From NCBI GenBank assembly GCA_945861785.1, contig CAMAWD010000004.1, forward strand, positions 1-64,000: DNA of 64,000 nt, given 5' to 3'. This document shows, in pieces, positions 57,801 to 64,000 of this stretch. The position numbers were made by a program, and so were the translations under genes. Origin of the DNA: Rhodoferax sp. OV413. Its GTDB lineage: Bacteria; Pseudomonadota; Gammaproteobacteria; Burkholderiales; Burkholderiaceae_C. The notes under the pieces were generated by a model. The model saw nothing but the letters and a program-made list of their open reading frames with translations. It was not told the origin of the DNA and made no database searches. Numbering within the stretch: position 1 is the stretch's first letter; each line of letters starts with the position of its first letter.

Positions 57801-59031
57801 GGACCTGGACCCGGGCGCCTCCAACGTCGGCCAAAGCGGCGCGGCGCGCAGTTACCTGCCCAACGTCGTCGCGTTGCGCGCGCGCGAGCTGCGTGCCGGG
57901 GGGCGGCGCTTGCACCAGGTGGTGCTCGGGGGAACCCGTGAAGGACAGTTGTGGCGCGCCAACCTGGATGCCGACGAGCTCAATGGTTATCTGGAGTACC
58001 GCCAGCCAGTGGGGGCCGGCGCCGGCCGGGTGTACGCAAGGTTGTCGCGGCTGACGCTCGCGCCGGATTCGGCCAAGGACGTGGAGACGCTGCTGGACAA
58101 CCAGCCCGGCAGCATTCCGGCGCTCGATATCGTCGTGGAGGATCTGGAACTGCGTGGCAAGAGGCTGGGCCGGTTGGAAGTCGACGCCGTGAACCGGTTG
58201 GTGTCGGGTCGCGAGGGTTCTGTGCGCGAGTGGCGACTGAACAAGTTCGACATCACTTTGCCCGAAGCCGCACTGCGTGCTTCTGGCAACTGGGCTGCGA
58301 TCAATGTGCAAGGCAATTCCGGCGCGCCGGTTTCCCCTGGTGTCGCCGAGCTGCGGCGCACGGTCATGAACTTCCACCTCGACGTTGTCAATTCGGGGGA
58401 CCTGCTGGCGCGATTTGGAATGAAGGACGTGGTGCGCAGGGGCAAGGGCAGTCTGGAGGGGCAGGTGGCCTGGGACGGTTCCCCATTGACTTTGGACTAC
58501 GCCTCCTTGGGTGGGGCGTTCAACGTAAATATCGAGAGCGGCCAGTTCCTCAAGGCGGACCCTGGCCTTGCCAAGTTGCTCGGGGTGCTCAGCCTGCAGT
58601 CGCTGCCGCGTCGGCTCGTGCTCGATTTCAGGGACGTCTTTACCGAGGGTTTTGCGTTTGACTTCGTGCGCGGCGATGTCCGGATCGAGCGCGGCGTCGC
58701 CAGATCGAACAACCTGCAGATGAAGGGCGTCAACGCCGCCGTGCTGATGGACGGCAAGGCCGATCTGCTGAAAGAAACCCAGGACCTGCGTGTGGTGCTG
58801 GTGCCGGAGATCAACACCGGAACAGCTTCCCTTATCGCCACCGCAATCAATCCGGCCATCGGCCTGGGCGCTTTCCTTGCGCAAATTTTTCTGCGCCGCC
58901 CGCTGATGGAGGCCGCCACCCAGGAGTTCCATGTGGACGGCAGCTGGGTCGACCCAAAGATCACCAAGGTCGCCCGCAGGGCTTCGGCCGGGGCGACCGA
59001 GCCCGTCGGCAGCGAAGGCGCTGGCAAGTAA
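54871..59031 (+). CDS. Giant AsmA-like/YhdP-family protein
   Basis: 1386 aa. One N-terminal transmembrane helix (about 15-45) anchors a very long periplasmic part with DUF3971/AsmA-2 repeats. Examples are FLSMDNGRWRDWSGQAFA, PFADPKLGEFSIAADVKDGV, and the C-terminal ADPGLAKLLGVLSLQSLPRR with DVRIERGVARSNNLQMKGVN. YhdP and its relatives form periplasm-spanning beta-groove bridges moving phospholipids to the outer membrane. It is followed by a nitrilase gene after 14 bases. No clear ribosome binding site precedes ATG 54871. Confidence 0.92.
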   Translation: MDDQTPTPSPLLKVFAFVVRWSLGVLLLAWFMFAAGWGALHLLIVPRIGELRPQLEASASRALGVTVRIGAISAYSTGMIPAFELVNVRLLDAQGRDALRLPRVLFSLSPRSVLGLQFDQLYVDRPTLDVRRAADGRFFVAGLDTSKGQEADSRLLDQIFSQPEFVIRQGSVLWTDELRGVPTLALHDVDLVLRNTARRHELRIDATPPSDWGDRFGLVARFEQPFLSMDNGRWRDWSGQAFAHFSRVDVSQLKRYADLGVDIQQGRGAVRAWVDVRRAKVVAATADLALADVSTQLGPTLEPLQLASMSGRLAAKLAPGTLELATQDLAFDTPQGLRWPGGNIQLTQTDANATRAAHGEMVADRLDLAALTQIATRLPLGAQIHGALARHAPRGLVERLKAKWQGPADAIDQYQVQGRVQQLEVQALPAQAAGNDIAIGTPGIRGAAVEFDLNQSSGRASLVLQGGSVTLPGMFDEPVIPLTQLVADMAWQKKNGKVLVQIPKMRFSNQDTEGELQLKWQTGDPERAQGQARYPGVLDLQGNLTRSVASRVHRYLPLVLHKEVREYVRDAVLGGTSSKVRFKVRGDLWDMPFADPKLGEFSIAADVKDGVLAYVPRAYQGADSLPWPVLNQVAGELVLDRKSLLVRGARAGLQGLPAVQISRVEVQIADLTQPAVVAIGFDARAPMADLLALVNGSPLGALSANALTQASATGTADARLSLNLPIQALDKSTVQGNLVLAGNDVQISPDIPRLTRARGTVGFTESGFSLAGVQGRMLGGDVRLDGGTLPVAVSDGPAQRSAPTMAIRVQGVASAEGLRQARELGLVSRIAQRASGSAAYVANLALRASVPEFSLSSNLTGMALDLPAPLSKSAETALPMRLESALVRESLAPGAGGRVRLQDQLVADFGRIGSVTYVRDLSGAEPRVVRGAISIGLAPDESAPLPPEGVLANINLGSFDVDAWGAVLAEASGTRLADLDPGASNVGQSGAARSYLPNVVALRARELRAGGRRLHQVVLGGTREGQLWRANLDADELNGYLEYRQPVGAGAGRVYARLSRLTLAPDSAKDVETLLDNQPGSIPALDIVVEDLELRGKRLGRLEVDAVNRLVSGREGSVREWRLNKFDITLPEAALRASGNWAAINVQGNSGAPVSPGVAELRRTVMNFHLDVVNSGDLLARFGMKDVVRRGKGSLEGQVAWDGSPLTLDYASLGGAFNVNIESGQFLKADPGLAKLLGVLSLQSLPRRLVLDFRDVFTEGFAFDFVRGDVRIERGVARSNNLQMKGVNAAVLMDGKADLLKETQDLRVVLVPEINTGTASLIATAINPAIGLGAFLAQIFLRRPLMEAATQEFHVDGSWVDPKITKVARRASAGATEPVGSEGAGK

Positions 59032-59045
59032 ACCGGAGAAGTCAC

Positions 59046-59891
59046 ATGAAGATTGCAACGATCCAGATGGTTTCGGCGACATCGGTGCAGGCCAATCTCG
59101 CCAGCGCGCGGGCGTTGCTGGAACAGGCGGCCGAAGCGGGCGCCGAATTGGCGGTGCTGCCGGAGTATTTTTGTCTGCTGGGGCAGCGCGATACAGACAA
59201 ACTCGCGATCCAGGAGGTTTACGGCGCCGGACCGATCCAGCAGTTTTTAGCGGACGCAGCCCGTACGCTCGGCCTGTGGGTCGTCGGCGGTACGCTTCCG
59301 ATTTCCTGCGATCTGGCTCCGGCCGGGTCGCCCGCCGCCGCACCGGCGACACGCGTTTTCAACAGTTCGCTGGTGTTCTCTGCGCACGGTGAGTGTGTGC
59401 AGCGCTACGACAAGATCCACCTGTTCCGCTTTGACAACGGTCGCGAACGGTACGACGAATCGAAAGTCCTGCAGCGTGGCACGCGCCCGGCGACGTTCGA
59501 GCTGCCGGCCCGGGATGGCCACGACTGGAAGATCGGCTTGAGCGTGTGTTACGACCTGCGTTTCCCGGAGCTCTACCGGCACTATGCGACCACCGGTGCG
59601 GACCTGCTGCTGGTGCCCAGTGCGTTCACCCACACCACCGGCATGGCCCATTGGGAGCTGTTGCTGCGTGCACGCGCGATCGAGAATCTCGCCTATGTTG
59701 CTGCGCCTGCGCAGGGCGGTCTGCACGAGAACGGTCGGCGCACCTGGGGCCACTCGATGCTGGTCGATCCCTGGGGGCAGATCCTGAGCGAACGGGCTGA
59801 AGGCCCGGGGGTGGACGTGGTCGAACTCGATCTGGCGCGGCTGCGCGAGGTGCGGCTGCAACTGCCGGCGCTGGAACACCGCATCCTGTGA
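59046..59891 (+). CDS. Carbon-nitrogen hydrolase (Nit/omega-amidase type)
   Basis: 281 aa, cytoplasmic. Catalytic triad Glu40 (AVLPEYF), Lys123 (YDKIHLFRFD) and Cys168 (LSVCYDLRFPELYR). The form and RFPELYR motif fit Nit1/Nit2-like enzymes, which hydrolyse deaminated glutathione or alpha-keto amides. GGAGAA precedes the ATG. Overlaps the next gene by four bases (GTGA). Confidence 0.92.
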   Translation: MKIATIQMVSATSVQANLASARALLEQAAEAGAELAVLPEYFCLLGQRDTDKLAIQEVYGAGPIQQFLADAARTLGLWVVGGTLPISCDLAPAGSPAAAPATRVFNSSLVFSAHGECVQRYDKIHLFRFDNGRERYDESKVLQRGTRPATFELPARDGHDWKIGLSVCYDLRFPELYRHYATTGADLLLVPSAFTHTTGMAHWELLLRARAIENLAYVAAPAQGGLHENGRRTWGHSMLVDPWGQILSERAEGPGVDVVELDLARLREVRLQLPALEHRIL

Positions 59892-61918
59892 CACGCAACG
59901 CATCTGCGGCCGGTGCGCGTGGGGCGTCCGGGACGCGCCGATGGGTGTTGTGGGGTCTGCTGGTGGCCCTGATCGTGGGCTTGCTGGCCATGTTGATGTG
60001 GCTGGCCGCGCGTTACGAGTCGAGCCAGGTGCAGGACCTGCTGGACCGCGATGCTGCAGAGGCGGTCAGTGACGTCCGAAGCAGGTTGCTGCGAAACGTG
60101 CAGTCATTGCAGGCCCTGCAGTCGCGCAACCAGGAACCATCCGGGCGCTGGTCAGCGCAGGCCGCGACGATCCTGCGTGAACACCAGGAACTGTTGCGCA
60201 TCGAATGGCGGGACCGTGCCCTTGCCACCCTGGCACAGGTGGACACGCCGTACCGGACGCCGCTGTTCGACCGGTTGGGTCGCGCCAACGCACAGGCAGA
60301 GGTTCAACTGGCCTGCTCGAATGCGCAGCGCGCGAGTGGGCCGGCGTACTCGGCCAGCTATTTCGTTCCCCAGGGCGACGGGTTGGGGCTGCAGGTGATG
60401 GAGCTGTGCCTGCCGGTGACCGTCGAGGGCGCGCACGGCGGTTACCTGGTGGCCACCTACGGCCTGAACGAGATGCTGAGCGAAATGGTCGGGCGGCAAC
60501 TCGTGCGCAACCAGGATGTCATGTTCACCGAGGCCGACGGCACGCGACTGGCATTCCATGGGCTGGCCCGGCGCGGAAACCGCGCGTACTCGGGCAGGCA
60601 GTTGATGGACCTGCCCGGCCACACGCTGGTGCTGCGCCTGGACAACTGGCGTGACGGCCCGGATCTGTTTCCCAACTTCCTGACGGCAATGGTTGCCGCG
60701 ATGGCGCTGGCGCTGGTGTCGGTGCTGGTTTTGCTGGGGCGTGATACCCGGCGCAGGCTGCGCGCCGAGCGCAGCTTGGCCGACGCACTGGCGTTTCGCA
60801 AGGCCATGGAAGACTCACTGGTCGCCGGGCTGCGCGCGCGCGACACGCTGGGCCGCACCAGCTACGTCAACGCGGCGTTCTGCGAAATGGTTGGCTTCTC
60901 GGTGCAGGAACTCCTGCACCCGGACTTGAATGCGCCCTACTGGCCACCTGAACTGGCGCAGGAGTACCGGCAGCGCCAGTTGGGCCGCCTGGCCGGCAAC
61001 ACACCGCCACGCGAAGGTTTCGAATCGGTTTTCATGCGCAAGGACGGGTCGCGATTTCCGGTCATGGTTTTCGAGGCCCCCTTGATTGACGTCCAGGGGC
61101 GCCAGGCTGGCTGGATGAGCGCCGTGCTGGACATCAGTGAGCAACGGCGGGTGGAGGAACTCTCGCGTGCATCCCAGGAGCGGCTGCAGGCAACGGCCCG
61201 GCTGGCGACCGCAGGCGAAATGGCGTCGCTGCTCAGCCATGAGTTGAACCAGCCGCTCGCGGCGATTTCGAGTTATGCGACCGGGTCGATCAACATGCTG
61301 CGTGACACCGGCGGGCCGGACAACGTCGGGCTGATCATCCAGGCCCTGCAACAGATCGCGGAGCAGTCGCAACGGGCCGGCCGGGTCATCAAGAGCGTGC
61401 ACGACTTTGTGCGCCGGCGCGAGCAGGTGCATGAAACCATCGCGCCGGGTCAACTCGTCGAGGCCATCATGCCACTGGTGACTTTGCAGGCGCGCAAGTT
61501 GTTGGTACGGATCCAGATCACGCTCGAGCCTGACTTGCCCGCGGTCCGGTGCGACCGCACCATGATCGAACAGGTGCTGCTGAACCTTGCCCGCAACGCG
61601 ATGCAGGCGATGGACTGCCCTGGCCAGGGTCTTCGCAGCATGTCGCTCGAGGTGCGCCGCGCGGTGAACGGGGATCGGGAATCCGGCTTGCATTCCTGGA
61701 CCGAATTTTCCGTGGCTGACACCGGCCCCGGAATTCCGGGGCCGGTTGCTGAAAAGCTCTTCACACCCTTTTTCACGACCAAACCCGAAGGCATGGGGCT
61801 GGGACTGAGCCTGTGCCGCACGGTCGTCGAGCAACATGGCGGAACGTTGACCTTCGAGACCGACCCGGCGCACGGAACTGTCTTCCGGTTCACCCTGCCC
61901 ACCGCGGCGATCCGGTAG
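59888..61918 (+). CDS. PAS-containing sensor histidine kinase (DctS-like)
   Basis: 676 aa, GTG start. Two transmembrane helices (about 19-41, 264-284) enclose a periplasmic sensor of about 220 residues. A PAS domain follows (about 305-420), then His451 in SHELNQPLAAISSYATG and the ATPase boxes NLARNAMQAM, DTGPGIP and GMGLGLSLC. Layout and the HELNQPLAA box resemble DctS/FixL-type kinases that sense C4-dicarboxylates. The FixJ-type regulator follows after nine bases. No dicarboxylate transporter is seen here. Confidence 0.92.
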   Translation: MTRNASAAGARGASGTRRWVLWGLLVALIVGLLAMLMWLAARYESSQVQDLLDRDAAEAVSDVRSRLLRNVQSLQALQSRNQEPSGRWSAQAATILREHQELLRIEWRDRALATLAQVDTPYRTPLFDRLGRANAQAEVQLACSNAQRASGPAYSASYFVPQGDGLGLQVMELCLPVTVEGAHGGYLVATYGLNEMLSEMVGRQLVRNQDVMFTEADGTRLAFHGLARRGNRAYSGRQLMDLPGHTLVLRLDNWRDGPDLFPNFLTAMVAAMALALVSVLVLLGRDTRRRLRAERSLADALAFRKAMEDSLVAGLRARDTLGRTSYVNAAFCEMVGFSVQELLHPDLNAPYWPPELAQEYRQRQLGRLAGNTPPREGFESVFMRKDGSRFPVMVFEAPLIDVQGRQAGWMSAVLDISEQRRVEELSRASQERLQATARLATAGEMASLLSHELNQPLAAISSYATGSINMLRDTGGPDNVGLIIQALQQIAEQSQRAGRVIKSVHDFVRRREQVHETIAPGQLVEAIMPLVTLQARKLLVRIQITLEPDLPAVRCDRTMIEQVLLNLARNAMQAMDCPGQGLRSMSLEVRRAVNGDRESGLHSWTEFSVADTGPGIPGPVAEKLFTPFFTTKPEGMGLGLSLCRTVVEQHGGTLTFETDPAHGTVFRFTLPTAAIR

Positions 61919-61927
61919 CATTGCGCC

Positions 61928-62554
61928 ATGCAGCCCAGTGTTGATGCCACCGTGTTCATTGTGGACGACGACGCCGACGTGCGGGCCGGCCTGGCCTGGC
62001 TGCTGCGCTCGCGCCATCTGCCAACCCGGGAGTTCGACAGCGCGGTGTCTTTCCATGGGATGTTGCAGGCGGGCTTCGTCCCCGAACAACCCGTGTGTAT
62101 GCTGCTGGACGTGCGCATGCCCGGCATGAGCGGGCTGGCCTTGTTCGACAGCCTGACGGAACGCGGCTTGGTGCAGGTGATGCCTGTGATCTTCCTGACC
62201 GGCCATGCCGACCTGCCCACCGCCGTGGCCATGGTCAAACGCGGAGCTTTCGACTTTTGCGAGAAGCCGGTCTCGGACAACGCATTGGCGGACCGTGTCG
62301 AGCAGGCCATCGCGCAATCGTCACAACAAATCGCGCAGCGCGGCAGACGGGCGGCCGTGGCGCGCCGTCTGGACGAACTCACCGATCGGGAACGTGCGGT
62401 CATGCGCCTGGTGGTGGAAGGCCTGCCGAACAAGTTGATTGCCGACCAGCTGGATATCAGCGTGCGCACGGTCGAGGTCCACCGGGCGCGGGTGTTCGAC
62501 AAGATGGATGTGAAGTCGGCAGTGGAGCTCTCCAATCTGCTGCAGCAGCGGTGA
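61928..62554 (+). CDS. FixJ/DctR-family response regulator
   Basis: 208 aa. Receiver domain (1-125) with D13/D14/D15, phospho-acceptor Asp61 (LLDVRMPG) and Lys-Pro (EKPVS). The LuxR-type helix-turn-helix (about 145-205) reads LTDRERAVMRLVVEGLPNKL, then ISVRTVEVHRARVFDKM. Partner of the preceding kinase. Confidence 0.95.
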   Translation: MQPSVDATVFIVDDDADVRAGLAWLLRSRHLPTREFDSAVSFHGMLQAGFVPEQPVCMLLDVRMPGMSGLALFDSLTERGLVQVMPVIFLTGHADLPTAVAMVKRGAFDFCEKPVSDNALADRVEQAIAQSSQQIAQRGRRAAVARRLDELTDRERAVMRLVVEGLPNKLIADQLDISVRTVEVHRARVFDKMDVKSAVELSNLLQQR

Positions 62555-62555
62555 A

Positions 62556-62741
62556 TCAGGGCGGTTTGTCTGTCGATTGTGGTGCGTTGTCCGGGCCCCG
62601 CACTGCCGGATCGTCTGGCTTCGGCGAGTTGTCTTGCGGGGTGGGCAACTCTCCGTTTGTGCGACCGGAAAACATCGTCCACCACACTATCAGGAGCAGC
62701 AGGGCGAGCGCGCCGAGCGCTTCAAGCAAAATCAGGACCAT
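62556..62741 (-). CDS. Small single-helix membrane protein
   Basis: 61 aa. MVLILLEALGALALLLLIVW forms one helix, with WTMFSGRTNGELP after it and a Pro/Asp-rich tail. AGAGAG lies seven bases before ATG 62741. The start codon overlaps the divergent mltA start codon (shared CATG). Similar small proteins occur near mltA in related genomes by my recollection. Function unknown. Confidence 0.6.
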   Translation of the reverse strand: MVLILLEALGALALLLLIVWWTMFSGRTNGELPTPQDNSPKPDDPAVRGPDNAPQSTDKPP

Positions 62742-63906
62742 GAATCGACTCTCTGGGCGTGCCGCCCGTTTCTGGGCCGTGTTGGCCATTGTAGGAACGC
62801 TGTGGAACTGCGCTGGCGGCCCCACGCCCGGCGCCGACTCCTCGCCAACCGTGTCGCCGGTCGACCCTGCCGTGGCTGCTTTGCCCGGTGTCGACGACGG
62901 GCCGCTTCCGACGCCCATGTTGCAGCCGCGGAGCCGCTGGGTCGCGGCGCGGTGGGCCGAGTTGCCCGGGTTTCCGAACGACGCCTTGAACGAAGCCTGG
63001 AACGCCTGGATCCGATCCTGCGAGCGCCCTGGCGCGGCGTTCGCTGCGCTGTGCCCCGAAATTCGGCTGCTTAGCCTGGCATCGGGCGAGGAGCAACGCC
63101 GATGGATGCTGCAACGGCTGCAGCCATACCGGGTGGAGCCTTTGGGCCTGGCCACCGATGGGCTGCTGACGGGTTATTACGAGCCCACTTTGCAGGCATC
63201 ACGCACCCGGCGTGCAGAGTACCAGGTTCCCCTGTACGGACCGCCGCCGGGGCTGGCCTCGCGCAAGCCCTGGTACACCCGCAAGGAAATGGAAACGCTG
63301 CCCGAGGTGGTTTCACTTCTGAGCGGCCAGGAGATTGCCTGGCTCGCCGACCCGATCGATGCCCTTGTGCTGCAGATCCAGGGTTCTGGACGCTTGCGCT
63401 TCGTTGATGCCGCAGGTGGCGCCCAGATGGTGCGGCTGGCTTATTCCGCGACCAATGAGCAGCCTTACGGCAGCGTCGGTCGCTGGCTGCTGGACCAGGG
63501 TCAATTGCGTGAAGCCTCCTGGCCCTCGATCAAGGCCTGGATCGCCAAGAACCCACAGCGCATCCGCGAACTGCTATGGAGCAATCCGCGCATGGTCTTC
63601 TTTCGCGAGGAGCCGCTGTCCGACATGGACGCCGCATTTGGTCCCAAAGGCGCGCAGGGCGTGGCACTGACGCCAGGCCGTTCGATCGCAGTCGACCGCG
63701 ACAGCATCCCCTATGGCACGCCGGTGTGGCTGGTCTCTGGCGGGCCGGTCCTCAACCTGCAACGACTGGTGCTCGCCCAGGACACCGGCAGTGCGATCAC
63801 CGGCGCGGTGCGGGCCGACTACTTTGCGGGCTGGGGTCCGCAGGCAGCCGATCTTGCGGGGCGGCTCAAGCAGCCACTGCAGTTGTGGGTGTTGTGGCCC
63901 AAATGA
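62740..63906 (+). CDS. mltA: Membrane-bound lytic murein transglycosylase A
   Basis: 388 aa. N-terminal hydrophobic segment with Cys24 (TLWNCAGG) in a poor lipobox, so lipidation is likely but not certain. The MltA domain includes GLLTGYYEPTLQASRTRR and LQIQGSGRLRF; the 3D domain contains AQDTGSAITGAVRADYFAG with the catalytic aspartate. Cleaves peptidoglycan to 1,6-anhydroMurNAc ends. ATG 62740 overlaps a divergent start codon. A dispersed repeat follows the stop. Confidence 0.92.
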   Translation: MNRLSGRAARFWAVLAIVGTLWNCAGGPTPGADSSPTVSPVDPAVAALPGVDDGPLPTPMLQPRSRWVAARWAELPGFPNDALNEAWNAWIRSCERPGAAFAALCPEIRLLSLASGEEQRRWMLQRLQPYRVEPLGLATDGLLTGYYEPTLQASRTRRAEYQVPLYGPPPGLASRKPWYTRKEMETLPEVVSLLSGQEIAWLADPIDALVLQIQGSGRLRFVDAAGGAQMVRLAYSATNEQPYGSVGRWLLDQGQLREASWPSIKAWIAKNPQRIRELLWSNPRMVFFREEPLSDMDAAFGPKGAQGVALTPGRSIAVDRDSIPYGTPVWLVSGGPVLNLQRLVLAQDTGSAITGAVRADYFAGWGPQAADLAGRLKQPLQLWVLWPK

Positions 63907-63923
63907 CTGGCTTCTAGTCGCCG

Positions 63924-63969
63924 CCTCGGGGGGCAGCGCAGTACACGAAGTGACAAGCGTGGGGGTCAC
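63924..63969. repeat. Dispersed repeat element, intergenic copy
   Basis: Matches 10715-10760 at 41 of 46 bases, in the same orientation. It lies 17 bases after the mltA stop, in the usual intergenic position for this repeat. Only the core is covered; the window ends 31 bases later with no further gene. Confidence 0.8.
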
Positions 63970-64000
63970 GAACCGGCACGTGGCCCCAGATGGCCCAGCG

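Noticed and set aside
57415-59352. 645-codon minus-strand open frame opposite the YhdP-like gene
   Set aside because: Antisense shadow of a gene with clear AsmA-type segments, and it runs past that gene's end into the nitrilase gene.

Overview
The window is chromosomal DNA, GC-rich and densely coded, from a betaproteobacterium of the order Burkholderiales, most likely family Comamonadaceae (a Rhodoferax/Polaromonas/Hydrogenophaga-like organism). The grounds are gene content and order: recA-recX, a short-type argC, sucC-sucD, a TerC protein, pilA with two O-antigen-ligase-type genes, moaC, DUF3717 and SWIB-type proteins. A short dispersed repeat of a kind I associate with Comamonadaceae is also present. 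The family assignment is inference; no rRNA gene is present to settle it. I see no tRNA, rRNA, CRISPR array, insertion sequence or prophage.

Layout. 1-4.5 kb: the 3' part of a sugar ABC importer operon (permease, ATPase) ending in a GH31 glycosidase. 4.5-9 kb: a receiver-cyclase protein, a relic of a receiver domain, a patatin-like lipoprotein, and a leftward group (YHS protein, methyltransferase, SMR transporter). 9-14.3 kb: topoisomerase III with unusual additions, divergent from a SET-domain methyltransferase, then birA and a SPOR-like protein. 14.3-17.2 kb: a two-component system and a MarR regulator, read leftward. 17.2-23 kb: recA-recX, argC, sucCD, terC. 23-33 kb: a six-gene signalling operon. 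33-37 kb: pilA and two pilin-glycosylation/O-antigen-ligase-type membrane proteins. 37-42.9 kb: moaC, an M48 protease, small membrane and DUF proteins, yaeQ, purB, a glutathione transferase. 42.9-49.5 kb: a seven-gene leftward lipid-modification operon, divergent from a diiron protein at 49.9 kb. 50.7-64 kb: a degenerate HD-domain protein, glnE, a giant AsmA/YhdP-like protein, a nitrilase, a DctS/DctR-like two-component pair, a small membrane protein and mltA.

The most system-like region is 23.1-33.0 kb. A CHASE2-sensor Ser/Thr kinase, a PP2C phosphatase, a two-FHA protein, a CHASE2-sensor class III cyclase, a metallo-beta-lactamase-fold phosphodiesterase and a GAF-containing GspE/PilB-type ATPase lie head to tail, directly before pilA. 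The set contains writer, eraser and reader for threonine phosphorylation, and maker and likely breaker of a cyclic nucleotide. The ATPase is the plausible output. The kinase tail and the FHA linker share a repeated Glu-Lys-Thr motif that could be the phosphosite. A second candidate is the topB/SET locus. There topoisomerase III carries a histone-H1-like Lys/Ala tail, a SWIB domain and a repeat-derived peptide, and its divergent neighbour is a lysine-methyltransferase-type SET protein. A third is the lipid operon at 42.9-49.5 kb, which resembles known membrane fatty-acid methylation/furan fatty-acid and light or singlet-oxygen stress clusters.
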